Part shown: in pieces, positions 41,702 to 51,800 of the stretch | How the letters are laid out: the number at the start of each line of letters is the position of its first letter | Numbering within the stretch: position 1 is the first letter of the stretch | NCBI RefSeq assembly: GCF_015500075.1 | Contig: NZ_CP045496.1 | Coordinates: forward strand, 1,488,001-1,552,000 | Direction: 5' to 3' | DNA from: Mesorhizobium sp. INR15 | GTDB taxonomy: Bacteria > Pseudomonadota > Alphaproteobacteria > Rhizobiales > Rhizobiaceae | Length of the DNA stretch: 64,000 bases | Translations under genes and position numbers: made by a program | The notes under the pieces: model-generated | The model's input: the letters and a program-made list of their open reading frames with translations, nothing else | What the model was told of the DNA's origin: nothing | The model's database searches: none

Positions 41702-42832
41702 ATGGCGAAAAACGGCAAGGCGGAGGAGAAGAAGAAGATCAACATCGCGCTGCAGGGTGGAGGCTCGCACGGCGCTTTTTCCTGGGGCGTGCTCGACCGG
41801 CTGCTTGAGGATGGGCGGCTCGATATCGCGGCGGTGTCCGGCACCAGCGCGGGCGCCATGAATGCGGTGGCCCTGGCCGACGGCTTTGTCCGTGGCGGTG
41901 TCGAAGGCGCACGGCAAAAGCTCGATGATTTCTGGCGCGCGGTGGCGGCAAAGGGCCGGTTCAGCCCGGTGCAGCGCATGCCGTGGGATGTCGCCTGGGG
42001 CAACTGGTCGATCGAGAATTCGCCGGGCTATGTCTTCTTCGACACCATGTCGCGGGTGTTCTCGCCCTATGTCGCCAACCCGCTCGGCCTCAACCCGCTG
42101 CGCGACGTGGTCAAAAACGAGATCGACTTCGACAATGTCCACGCCTGCAAGTCGATGGAATTGTTCATCTCGGCGACCAATGTCGAGACCGGACAGCTCA
42201 GGGTCTTTTCCGACGGCGAGATCGACCTCGATGCGGTGATGGCATCGGCGTGCCTGCCGCAGCTGTTCCGCGCCGTCGAGATCAAGGGCGTGCCCTATTG
42301 GGATGGCGGCTATGGCGGCAATCCGGCGCTCTACCCGTTCTTCAAGACGGCAGCCACCGAGGACGTGCTGCTGGTGCAGATCAACCCGGTGGTGCGCGAG
42401 GGAACGCCGAAGAGTGCCAACGAGATTCAGAACCGCATCGACGAGATCACCTTCAACGCGGGTCTGCTGCGTGAATTCCGCTCGATCGCCTTCGTCAAGG
42501 AGCTGATCGTCGCCGGTCGCCTGCCGCATGGCGAATACCGCGACATCCGCATGCATCGCATCGATGCCGACGAGGCGTTCAAGGATCTGTCGGCTTCGTC
42601 GAAGATCAATGCCGAATGGGCATTCCTGACCTATCTGCGCGACCTCGGCCGCACCGCCGCCAGCGACTGGCTGGAAGAGAATTACGATGCCGTCGGCGTG
42701 CGGCCGACGTTCGATCTCTCCGGCGAACTCGATGACGGCTTCAAGCCGGTGCGCGGCCCGGCACCTGGCCGGCGGGTCAAGGAATTCCTGGCAGCACGCA
42801 AGAACCCGGAGGCAGAACGCCGGCGGGCTTGA
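41702..42832 (+). CDS. Patatin-like phospholipase/hydrolase
   Basis: 376 residues. The patatin fold is shown by the oxyanion loop QGGGSHGAFSWGVLDRLL, the nucleophile motif GTSAG (VSGTSAGAMNAVAL) and the catalytic dyad Asp in DGGYGGNPALYP. No signal peptide, so intracellular. It is the likely second gene of a bdhA operon, 81 bases downstream. That context raises the possibility that it acts on PHB granules or their lipid shell. The ATG at 41702 has AAAGGA upstream and is preferred to the earlier GTG. Confidence 0.87.
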   Translation: MAKNGKAEEKKKINIALQGGGSHGAFSWGVLDRLLEDGRLDIAAVSGTSAGAMNAVALADGFVRGGVEGARQKLDDFWRAVAAKGRFSPVQRMPWDVAWGNWSIENSPGYVFFDTMSRVFSPYVANPLGLNPLRDVVKNEIDFDNVHACKSMELFISATNVETGQLRVFSDGEIDLDAVMASACLPQLFRAVEIKGVPYWDGGYGGNPALYPFFKTAATEDVLLVQINPVVREGTPKSANEIQNRIDEITFNAGLLREFRSIAFVKELIVAGRLPHGEYRDIRMHRIDADEAFKDLSASSKINAEWAFLTYLRDLGRTAASDWLEENYDAVGVRPTFDLSGELDDGFKPVRGPAPGRRVKEFLAARKNPEAERRRA

Positions 42833-42876
42833 GTCCGCTGGCGTTGACGTTCACGAGGATGCGATGCTCGCCGCCA

Positions 42877-43872
42877 TCAAGCGTCGGCAACATCCTTCGG
42901 CTCGATCTTTGCAGCCACCGCCAGCTTTGGCGCCGGCGCCTCGGTTCCAAGCCTTGAACCGGCCAGCAGGCCTTTCGACTTGGCGAATTCCGCGCCGGAC
43001 AGTTTTGCGCCGCTGTCGGTGCGGACCTTGAATATCTCCAGATTGCCGCCCTGGACGGTGACCTGCAGGCTTTTCTCGCCGACCCAGCTGATCTCGCCCG
43101 GCTTGCCGACCACGTCGGCGAACTTGCGCGCCACGTGTTTCCTGACCTCGAACAGGCGGATTTTTTCGCCATCCACCGTCGTCCAGGCGCCCGGTGCCGG
43201 ATCGCAGCCACGAATGAGGTTGTGGATGGTGTCGATGTGGCTATTCCAGTTGATCCGGGCCTCGGCGTCCTTGCACCAGCCCTCGTAGCTCGCCTGGGCT
43301 TCGTCCTGGGGGATTTCCTGGTGCCGGCCCGAGACGACAAGATCGGCCGCATCGAGCATGGCCTGGACGCCAAGCGGGAAGAGCCGGTCGAAATAGACGC
43401 TGCCCAGCGTGTCCTCGGGGCCGATGCCAACTGTCACCTGAAGCAGGACCGGGCCTTCGTCGAGGCCGTCCGTCGGCCGGAAAATGGTCAGGCCGGTCTG
43501 GCCATCCCCCTTGATCAGCGGCCAGTTGATCGAGCTTGGACCCCGGTATTTCGGCAGCAGCGAGGGGTGATACTGGATGGTGCCGTGCTTGGGAATGTTG
43601 ACGAAGGCCTGCGGCGCGAACTGCAGGACATAGGCCATCACAGCCAGTTCAACGTCGAGCTCACGCAGCGCCGTCTCGGCGGCTTCGCCCTTCAGACTCG
43701 GCAACTGAAACAGCTTCAGGCCGTGCTCTTCGGCCGCGACACGCAATGGATCTGGCCTGGAACCGGGCTTTTCCGGTGCACAGAATACCCCGGCAACCTC
43801 GTCGCCGCGCGCCAGAAATGCGTCGAGCACGCTTTTGCCGAAAGCCTGCTGGCCGATGATTGCAATGCGCAT
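42877..43872 (-). CDS. Formyltransferase-family protein resembling the hydrolase half of 10-formyl-THF dehydrogenase
   Basis: 331 residues. The N-terminal formyltransferase domain has QYHPSLLPKYRGPSSINWPL with catalytic His102 and DGLDEG with Asp138. Their 36-residue spacing equals that of His106/Asp142 in animal ALDH1L1. The Fmt C-terminal domain follows, with TIHNLIRGCDPAPGAWT. It lacks methionyl-tRNA formyltransferase signatures, and animal FDH has the same SINW and IHNWIRG elements. It should release formate from, or transfer formyl of, 10-formyl-THF. An aldehyde dehydrogenase gene lies upstream on the same strand, separated by a 19-bp tandem repeat. Confidence 0.85.
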   Translation of the reverse strand: MRIAIIGQQAFGKSVLDAFLARGDEVAGVFCAPEKPGSRPDPLRVAAEEHGLKLFQLPSLKGEAAETALRELDVELAVMAYVLQFAPQAFVNIPKHGTIQYHPSLLPKYRGPSSINWPLIKGDGQTGLTIFRPTDGLDEGPVLLQVTVGIGPEDTLGSVYFDRLFPLGVQAMLDAADLVVSGRHQEIPQDEAQASYEGWCKDAEARINWNSHIDTIHNLIRGCDPAPGAWTTVDGEKIRLFEVRKHVARKFADVVGKPGEISWVGEKSLQVTVQGGNLEIFKVRTDSGAKLSGAEFAKSKGLLAGSRLGTEAPAPKLAVAAKIEPKDVADA

Positions 43873-43888
43873 GTAGACGGTTCCTTAC

Positions 43889-43963
43889 GATGGACAAAAG
43901 TTCGGGCGATGGACAAAAGTTCGGGCGATGGACAAAAGTTCGGGCGATGGACAAAGTCCGGGC
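43889..43963 (+). repeat. 19-bp tandem repeat, about four copies
   Basis: Unit GATGGACAAAAGTTCGGGC starts at 43889, 43908, 43927 and, one base shorter and altered, at 43946. It lies 17 bases upstream of the formyltransferase start, within its 5' leader, so copy number could affect expression. Confidence 0.95.
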
Positions 43964-44037
43964 GCGCCCTCGTTGACCCAAGCGGTCGCGGAAGGTGATT
44001 TCAGGTGTCGAGACTGGGCTATCCGTCCGGGCTGGGA

Positions 44038-45492
44038 TCAGCGGCTGGTCTGGATCCATACGACCTTCTGCTCAGTGAAATTCTCGATGGCCGCATCGCC
44101 GTGCTCGCGGCCAAAGCCGGAATCGCGCGACCCACCCCAAGGCAGGCGGATGTCGGTCGGGCCATAGGTGTTGACCCAGACCGTGCCGGCCTTCAGTTCC
44201 CTGGCGAAGCGATGCACGCGGCCGATATCGCTGCTCCACACGCCGGCCGCCAGGCTGTAGACGGTGCCGTTGGCGAGGCGCAGTGCGTCGGCGTCATCGG
44301 TGAATTTGATGACGGTGGCGACGGGTCCGAAAATCTCCTCCTGCGAGATCCGCATCTCGTGCCTGACGTTGGCGAACACCGTCGGCTTGACGAAATAGCC
44401 GACGTCGCCGCTGCGGGTGCCGCCGGTTACCAGTGAAGCGCCTTCGTTGCGGCCGACCTCGATATAGTCGAGCACGCGCTTCATCTGGATTTCCGAGACC
44501 AGCGGACCCATTGCGGTCGCGGTGTCTTGCGGATTGCCAATGCGGGTGGATTCGGCACGCGCCGCCAGCCGCTGCACGACCTCGTCATAGATGGATTCAT
44601 GCGCCAGGATGCGCGAGCCGGCCGAACAGACCTGGCCGGTGTTGAAGAAGATGCCGGAGCCGGCGGCCTTGATCGCGGCATCGAGATCGGCGTCGGGGAA
44701 GATGATGTTGGCCGACTTGCCGCCGAGTTCCAGTGTCACCCGCTTCAGGTTGCCCGAGGCACCCTGCAGGATCTGGCGGCCGACGACGGGCGAGCCGGTG
44801 AAGGTGATCTTGTCGACATCGGGATGGTCGACCAGCGCCTGGCCGGCGATCTTGCCAAAGCCCGGAACGACATTGAGGACGCCGGCGGGGAAGCCTGCCT
44901 CCAGCGCCAGCTCACCGATCTTGAGCGCTGTCAGCGGCGTCACTTCGGCGGGCTTGAGCACCACGGTGCAGCCACATGCCAGTGCCGGCGCGATCTTCCA
45001 CATGCCGATCATCAGCGGGAAGTTCCACGGGATGATGGCCGCGACCACGCCGAGCGGCTCGCGCACGGTGTAGGTCAAGGCGTCTGTGCGGGCAGGGATG
45101 ACCTGGCCGTTTATCTTGTCGGCCATGCCGGCATAATAGGTCAGCGTGTCGATGGCCGCCGGGAGGTCCTGCCGGCGGATGGCCGAAACCGGCTTGCCGG
45201 AATCGAGGCTCTCCAGGTTGACCAGTTCGTCCTCGTCGCGCCTGATCAGGTCGGCCAGCTTGAGCAGCAGTACGCCACGGTCGGCGGCGCGCATGCGCTT
45301 CCATGGGCCTTCGAAGGCCGCACGCGCCGAACGCACGGCGGCATCGATGTCATCCGCGCCGGCCTCGGCGACCTTGGCGATCACCTCGCCCGTGGCGGGG
45401 TTCACGGTCTCGAAGGTGCGCCCGGACAGAGCGGCCATGCGCCGGCCATCGATCAGGAGATTGTGCGTCTGGTCAGAAGCCCGGGTAAGCAT
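44038..45492 (-). CDS. NAD(P)-dependent aldehyde dehydrogenase
   Basis: 484 residues, full ALDH length. Catalytic Cys289 is in NTGQVCSAGSR, general base Glu255 in LELGGKSANIIF, and the oxyanion Asn in IPWNFPL. The cofactor segment is TFTGSPVVGRQI. Class resembles betaine-aldehyde/ALDH1-type enzymes and also the C-terminal half of ALDH1L1. It lies upstream of the formyltransferase on the same strand (165 bp apart) and divergent from a ModE-like regulator. Substrate not determined. Formyl-group oxidation together with its neighbour is a hypothesis. Confidence 0.9.
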   Translation of the reverse strand: MLTRASDQTHNLLIDGRRMAALSGRTFETVNPATGEVIAKVAEAGADDIDAAVRSARAAFEGPWKRMRAADRGVLLLKLADLIRRDEDELVNLESLDSGKPVSAIRRQDLPAAIDTLTYYAGMADKINGQVIPARTDALTYTVREPLGVVAAIIPWNFPLMIGMWKIAPALACGCTVVLKPAEVTPLTALKIGELALEAGFPAGVLNVVPGFGKIAGQALVDHPDVDKITFTGSPVVGRQILQGASGNLKRVTLELGGKSANIIFPDADLDAAIKAAGSGIFFNTGQVCSAGSRILAHESIYDEVVQRLAARAESTRIGNPQDTATAMGPLVSEIQMKRVLDYIEVGRNEGASLVTGGTRSGDVGYFVKPTVFANVRHEMRISQEEIFGPVATVIKFTDDADALRLANGTVYSLAAGVWSSDIGRVHRFARELKAGTVWVNTYGPTDIRLPWGGSRDSGFGREHGDAAIENFTEQKVVWIQTSR

Positions 45493-45718
45493 GCCGTTTC
45501 CTTAAGATATGATGTCGTGTGCATATTCGCTGATGAAGAGCAGCCTTGAACTTCTGCCTTCATGCAAGCTTATTTTCTCGATAACCTGTTGGGAATATGA
45601 TATTTATTGCCTATGCTGAATGAGATAGATATGAAGCCATGTTCCTATCTGGCGCGGAGGCAAATATGATCTTGAATGCATATCTTCATGCTGGTTCTGT
45701 TGGCTAAAGGAGATTGCT
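45493..45718. promoter_or_regulatory. Divergent control region with AAGATATG/CATATCTT arms
   Basis: 226 bp between the ALDH and its probable regulator. AAGATATG (45504-45511) and CATATCTT (45679-45686) are inverted copies flanking the region. Between them are further ATATGAT-type boxes (near 45595-45603 and 45664-45670). A regulator binding both ends could loop the DNA. Confidence 0.35.
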
Positions 45719-46795
45719 GTGATCCAGATAGAGATCGACCCGGTGTGGCGCTTCAGGCGGCGCGAGGACGCGCAGTCCCTGCGGATCATGCTGGACTTCC
45801 TCGCCGAGATACGGGCGACCGGAAAGATCACATCGGCGGCCGACAAGGCGCACATTTCCTACCGGCATGCCTGGAACCTGATCGAGAAGTGGTCGGCGTT
45901 CTTCAACATGCCGCTGGTGGTGCGCAAGCAAGGCAGCGGCACCCGGCTGACGCCGTTCGGCGACAAGCTGGTCTGGGCCGGGCAGCGGCTTGAGGCGCGC
46001 CTTCGTCCGCTGCTGCAGAATCTGTCGCAGGAGCTCGAAACCGAGATCAACCAGATGCTTCCGCACGGCCCGCTGATCCTGCGGGTCCATGCCAGCCATG
46101 GTTTCGCGGTTCCCAAGCTGCGCGAGATCCTCAGCCGCGAGCCCGACATCGGCGTCGACTTTCGCTATGTCAGCAACCAGAACTCATTGGCCTCGCTTGC
46201 CCATGACGGCTGCGATCTCGCCGGACTGCATCTGCCGCAAGGCGACCTGCGAAAGCGGGCCATCGCGGCGAGCAAGGGCTGGCTGACGCCGAGCATCCAT
46301 CGGGTCATCAGCTTCGTGACACGCGAGATGGGCCTCATGGTCAAGCGCGGCAATCCCCTTGGCATCACCTCGCTGGAGCGGCTGCTCGATCCATCGATCC
46401 GCTTCGTCAATCGCGATCCGGACTCCGGCACGCGGCTGTTGTTCGAGCAATTGCTGGCGCAGCACGGACTGGATGGCACGCGCATCAATGGCTACGAGCA
46501 TTCCGAATTCACCCATGCCGCGGTCGCCGCCTATGTCGCCAGCGACCTGGCCGATGTGGCTTTCGGCGTCGAGGCAGCGGCGAAGCAATTCGGGCTCGAT
46601 TTCGTCCGTGTACTGACCGAGGACTATTTCTTTGTCTGCCGCAAGCAGATCCTCGAAGTGGAGGCCGTCCAACGGGTGCTGTCGATCATGCGCGGCGAGG
46701 AATTTCACGCGGCAATCTCGAAACTGCCCGGATATCGTGTGAAGGACGCCGGATCGATCAAGACCATCAGCGAAGTCTTTCGCAAATCCGAGTAG
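45719..46795 (+). CDS. Transcriptional regulator: ModE/LysR-type winged helix plus periplasmic-binding-protein-like domain
   Basis: 358 residues. N-terminal HTH (LAEIRATGKITSAADKAHIS, YRHAWNLIEKW) is ModE-like and short. The remainder is a ModA/PBP-like ligand domain (GPLILRVHASHGFAVPKLRE, FVNRDPDSGTRLLFEQLLAQ, ASDLADVAFGVEAAA). Proteins of this architecture occur next to formate dehydrogenase and molybdoenzyme operons. Here it faces the ALDH and formyltransferase genes, consistent with one-carbon control. GTG start with AAAGGAG upstream. Ligand unknown. Confidence 0.83.
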   Translation: MIQIEIDPVWRFRRREDAQSLRIMLDFLAEIRATGKITSAADKAHISYRHAWNLIEKWSAFFNMPLVVRKQGSGTRLTPFGDKLVWAGQRLEARLRPLLQNLSQELETEINQMLPHGPLILRVHASHGFAVPKLREILSREPDIGVDFRYVSNQNSLASLAHDGCDLAGLHLPQGDLRKRAIAASKGWLTPSIHRVISFVTREMGLMVKRGNPLGITSLERLLDPSIRFVNRDPDSGTRLLFEQLLAQHGLDGTRINGYEHSEFTHAAVAAYVASDLADVAFGVEAAAKQFGLDFVRVLTEDYFFVCRKQILEVEAVQRVLSIMRGEEFHAAISKLPGYRVKDAGSIKTISEVFRKSE

Positions 46796-47570
46796 ACAAC
46801 CTGTGGTTTCCAGTCAGCCTGAGGGCGTGGCTTGAAAAAGTTCCACATCATGCTGACGTCTGTTGCCACCATGATTATATAAGTATCCGTGCAACCATAG
46901 ATTCAAGCGACGAAATCGTCGGCAGATGACGGGCAATGTGGTCAGCGGATTCGTCCGAAGCTGCTGGAGAATCCGCGTTGTGGTTTCGCCATTGCGTGGC
47001 GCGAACCGTCGCGTCATGGACTATGGTCCGTCGGGTCGATGCACATGATCACGATATGCTTTGACGACCCAGCAGTGGGGCCGGCTCCGGCAAGTCGGGC
47101 CACATAGCTACTTCAGAGGTTTTCTTAGCAGTTCCAGTATGTTGACTAGGTCGCCGTTGCTGGCATCGGCACCGCTGAAACGGCGAAGTCTGTCCGCTGA
47201 AGTCTGGATTACCTCGAGGATGCAGACGGCGAAGGCATCGCCATTTCTATGAAATGTCCGGCCTCGCAACCATGACGGCGCATCGATCCGCCGGCTCCGG
47301 GGCAGGGCCAGCATCATAAGCCGGCGCCGCGTCCGGCATCAGCGTTCTGTCAACGCATGGAGAACCTGATGACAGCCGACGCATCTTGTCTCGAAGCGCA
47401 ATGGTCTTGTAACTTTCAGACTATATTGCGGTGCAACTTTGATGTAGAAGCGCGCTTCGCCGTTCACGGCAAATTGAACCCGGCCTGGCGCGCACCCATA
47501 TCGGCAGCGTTCCCGAGTTTGAAGACGCGGTAGTTGTTGGAAGACACGGGTTTGGCCGAACCCCGCGCAA
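46796..47570. other. 775-bp stretch without a recognisable gene
   Basis: Only short unsupported frames occur, such as a 69-codon minus-strand frame at 47108-47317 (contains RGRTFHRNGDAFAVCILEVI) that I cannot match to a family. The stretch is less GC-rich than its neighbours and could be decayed sequence. The RND adaptor promoter should be near its right end. Confidence 0.55.
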
Positions 47571-48758
47571 ATGGAAAAAACGACGATGCCGAGATTCAGG
47601 TTTCACAAGCTTGCTGCCGTTGTTGTGCTCATTGGTTTCGCGGCGTGGATGGGGACAGGCGAATTCTCGTCCGTCGGCAGCGTGGCGGCCAGCAAAGCCA
47701 AGGCAGCCGAGGCCGAGCAGGCCAAGGCGCCGGACACCAGCAAGCCGAAGGCGGCTGAAGCCGAGCCCAAGGCGCCGCTGCGCACCGTCGCGGTGGTGAC
47801 CCCGCCCCGGCGCACCTATGCCCGTGCGATCCGCATTTCCGGCCTGACCGAAGCCGACAAGCGCGCTGTCCTGGCGACACGCGTCGCCGGCGTCATTGAT
47901 CAACTGCCGGTCAAGCAAGGCCAGCACGTCAAGACCGGTGACCTCGTGCTGATGCTTGCCGCCGAGGAAAAGATCTCGATGGTCAACAATGCCAAGCAGC
48001 TCGTTGTGCAGCGCCAGGCCGAACTCGATGCCGCCGAGCGGCTGGCCAAGACCGGCAACCTGCCCAAGCTGCAGCTCGACACCGCGCGCTCGAACCTGAC
48101 GGCTGCCCAGTCTCAGCTCGACACCGCGCAGGCCGAGCTCGACCGTAACGAAGTCAAGGCCCCTTTCGACGGCGTCATCGACCGGGTGCCGGTGGAACTT
48201 GGCAGTTCCGTCATGCAGGGCGGCGAGGTGGCAACCATCCTCAAGCTTGATCCGATCATCGCCCGTGGCGAAATCAGCGAGCGCGATCTCGGCTATCTCA
48301 AGCTCGGCGACAAGGCCAGCGTACGCCTGGTCAGCGGCCAGACCGTCGAAGGTGCCGTGCGCTACATCAGCCGTGACGCGTCGTCGGCGACCCGCACCTT
48401 CCGTGTCGAAATCGCCATCCCGAATGCCGACGGCACTGTTCCCGCCGGCATGACCGCCGAGATTGGGCTCAGCGCCTTGCCGACCGACGCCATCATGCTG
48501 CCGCGCTCGGTGGTGACGCTTGGCGACAAGGGCGACCTTGGCATCCGCGCCATCGACAAGGGCGACAAGGTCGTGTTCTTCCCGATCGATCTCGTCGACG
48601 ACACACCGACCGGCCTGGTGCTTGGCGGCATCCCGGCCGACGCGCGCATCATCGTCGCCGGCCAGGAACTGGTGAAGGAAGGCGATGTGGTCAAGCCGGT
48701 CGAGGCCGACCAGGCGACCATCCAGAAGCTGCTGGGCGAGGTCGCCGGGACGCAGTAG
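47571..48758 (+). CDS. RND efflux periplasmic adaptor (membrane-fusion protein)
   Basis: 395 residues. N-terminal membrane anchor/signal (FHKLAAVVVLIGFAAWMG), then a Lys/Ala/Glu linker. The lipoyl halves are ATRVAGVIDQLPVKQGQHVK and NEVKAPFDGVIDRVPVELGS, around an alpha hairpin (QRQAELDAAERLAKTGNLPK). Beta-barrel and membrane-proximal domains follow. It bridges the RND pump encoded 81 bases downstream to an outer-membrane channel not encoded here. Start 47571 or the ATG five codons later are both possible. Confidence 0.92.
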   Translation: MEKTTMPRFRFHKLAAVVVLIGFAAWMGTGEFSSVGSVAASKAKAAEAEQAKAPDTSKPKAAEAEPKAPLRTVAVVTPPRRTYARAIRISGLTEADKRAVLATRVAGVIDQLPVKQGQHVKTGDLVLMLAAEEKISMVNNAKQLVVQRQAELDAAERLAKTGNLPKLQLDTARSNLTAAQSQLDTAQAELDRNEVKAPFDGVIDRVPVELGSSVMQGGEVATILKLDPIIARGEISERDLGYLKLGDKASVRLVSGQTVEGAVRYISRDASSATRTFRVEIAIPNADGTVPAGMTAEIGLSALPTDAIMLPRSVVTLGDKGDLGIRAIDKGDKVVFFPIDLVDDTPTGLVLGGIPADARIIVAGQELVKEGDVVKPVEADQATIQKLLGEVAGTQ

Positions 48759-48839
48759 CGCCGGTAGCGACGAACAGGCCCTGGGCGGGGAACCATCAGC
48801 TGCGATGCAGCTCCTGAAATTCAACGACAGGCATTAGCC

Positions 48840-51800
48840 ATGGATATCGTCCGACTCGCAATCAACAATGCCCGCCTGACCATCTCGGTCCTGGTCTTTC
48901 TTCTGATCGCGGGCTGGGTCGCCTATCAGTCGACGCCAAAGGAAGCGGAACCCGACGTTCCGATTCCGATGATGTATGTCAGCCTGATCTATCAAGGCAT
49001 TTCGCCGGAGGATTCCGAGCGCCTTCTGCTGCGGCCGATGGAAAGCAAGCTCAAGAGCTTGAAGGGCCTCAAGGAAATGCGTTCGGCCGCCTTCCAGGGC
49101 GGCGGCTACGTGCTGGTCGAATTCCAGCCGCAGACCAACCTTGCAACTGCGCTGCAAGACACGCGCAGCAAGGTGCAGGACGCCAAGGCCGACCTGCCGC
49201 AGGCAGCCGAGGAACCTGTCGTTAGCGAGGTCAATATCTCGGAATTCCCGGTGCTCGTCGTCACGCTGTCGGGAGAACTGCCCGAACGCGTGCTGACGGC
49301 GGCCGCGCGCGAATTGCGTGACCGCATTGAAGAAGTGCCCGGCGTTCTCGAAGGCTCGCTGCAGGGCTCGCGCGACGATCTCGTCGAGGTCGTCATCGAC
49401 CCGATGAAATTGTCTTCCTACGGTTTGCAGCTGGACCAGCTGATCGGCGCCGTCGGCGCTTCCAACAGCCTGGTCGCTGCCGGCAACATCGAGGGATCGC
49501 AAGGCAAATACGCGGTCAAGGTGCCGTCGCTGATCGAAACGCCAGAGGATGTGGCGGCGCTGCCGGTGGTCGCCGGTCCCAATGCCGTGGTGCAGGCGAA
49601 GGACATCGCGACGATCCGTTCCACATTCGCGGACGCCACGACGATCACGCGCCTGAACGGCAAGCCCGCCATCGCCATCGAAGTCAAGAAGCGCATCGGC
49701 GCCAATCTGATCGATACGCTGACCAAGGTCAGGGCGGTGTCCGACGCCTTCGTCAAGACCATGCCGGAAGGCATGAACGTCACCTACACGCAGGACAAGT
49801 CGGTCTTCGTCAACCAGTTGCTCGGTGACTTGCAGAACCACGTGATGATCGCCGTGATCCTGGTGTTCATCGTCATCCTCTATGCGCTGTCTGGCCGTGC
49901 CTCGCTGCTGATTGGTCTCGCCATTCCATCATCCTTCCTGATCGGCATCCTGCTGCTGGCATTGATGGGCTACACGATCAACATGATCGTGCTGTTCAGC
50001 CTCATCCTGGCTGTCGGCATGCTGGTCGACGATGCCATCATCGTAACCGAGTTCGCCGAACGACGCATGAGCGAGGGCATGCCGAAGGCCGAGGCCTTCG
50101 CGCTCGCCGCCAAGCGCATGGCCGGTCCGGTCATCGCGGCGACCATGACGCGCATCGCGGCCTTCTCGCCGCTGTTGTTCTGGCCAGGCATCATCGGCGA
50201 CTTCATGAAGTACATGCCGATTACACTCATCGTCACGCTTTCGGCTTCGATGCTTTACGCGCTGGTCTTCGCGCCGACGCTTGGTGCCTTGTTCGCCAAG
50301 GCACCTGAGCATCACGAGGATGACAACCGCGACGGCTGGTACATGGCCATCGTCAAGAAGGCGGTGCGCTTCCCCATCACCGTGATGGTGCTGACCGTTG
50401 TCTTGCTGGCTGGCATCTTCGTCGGCTATTCGAAATACGGCGCCGGTGTCGAGTTCTTCCCGAGTGTCGAACCCGACTACGGCCTGCTCTATGTCCATGC
50501 CCGCGGCAATCTTTCGCTGGCCGAAATGGACACCGCCACCAAGATCGCCGAAAACAGACTGCTCGGCTGGCCGGGTGTGAAGTCTGTCTATACCCGCGTC
50601 GGCAAGTCCCAAGGCGGTGGCCAGGATGTCCCCGAGGATGTCGTGGGCGTCATCCAGTACGAGTTCGTCGACTGGCGCGAACGCAAATCAGCCAACCATA
50701 TCCTGGACGAATTGCGTGGCGTCATGGCCGGCATTCCCGGCGTCGATGTCGAGGTCCGCGTGCCGGAAGCCGGCCCGCCCACCGGCAAGGCCGTCCAGAT
50801 CAGGCTTTCGGCCGCCGATCCCAAGGGATTGGACGAGAAGGCCCGTGCGGTCGCTGCACGCATTGCCAAAGTGCCAGGGGTTATCGACATTTCCGACGGC
50901 TTGCCGCCGCCCGGCGTCGATTGGGCGCTTGAGGTCGACCGTGCCAAGGCGGCGCAGTACGGCATCAGCCCGACGGCGGTCGGCACGGTGGTGCAGCTTG
51001 TCACCAACGGTTTGAAGCTCTCGGAATACCGGCCGGCCGGCGCCGACAAGGCGGTCGACATCCGGCTGCGCTTGCCCGAAGACCGGCGCACACTGTCGAC
51101 GCTCGATGAACTCAGGGTGCAGACCTCGCAAGGGTCGGTGCCGATCTCGAACTTCGTCGTGCGCAAGGCAAAACCGAGCGTCGGCATTCTCAACCGTATC
51201 GACGGCGCGCGTACGGTGGTGGTGCAGGCCAATGCCGCCGCCGGGGCCCAGGTCGCGGTAGTGCAGGATGAGGTCACCAAGGCCGTCACCGAAATGGACC
51301 TCAACAGCAGCGGCATACGCTGGAAGCTGGCCGGTTCGAACGAAGACAGCGCCGAAGCCAGCGCTTTCCTTGGCAAGGCCTTCGGCGCCGCGATCTTCCT
51401 GATCTTCCTTGTGCTCCTGGCGCAGTTCAACAAGTTCACCAGCGTGTGGCTGGTGCTTTCCTGCGTGGTCATGGCGACGATCGGTGTGTTCCTTGGGCTG
51501 CTGATAACAGGCGAGACGTTTGGCATCGTCATGTCGGGCATTGGTGTTATCGCGCTGGCTGGCGTGGTGGTGAACAACAACATCGTGCTGATCGACACTT
51601 ATGACCGGCTGCGTGAAGAGGGCTGGGACAAGCTGGAAGCGGTGCTGCAGACCTGCCGCGAACGCGCGCGTCCGGTGGTGCTGACGGCGGTGTCGGCTAT
51701 CCTTGGCGTGCTGCCGATCGCTTTCGGTCTTGGTCTTGAAATCTTCCATCACGAGACGACGATCAACGCGCCGTCGACGCAATGGTGGATTTCGCTGTCC

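Noticed and set aside
40712..42556. A 614-codon minus-strand frame over bdhA and the patatin gene
   Set aside because: It spans two recognised genes and an intergenic gap with His/Arg/Asp-rich sequence; a shadow.
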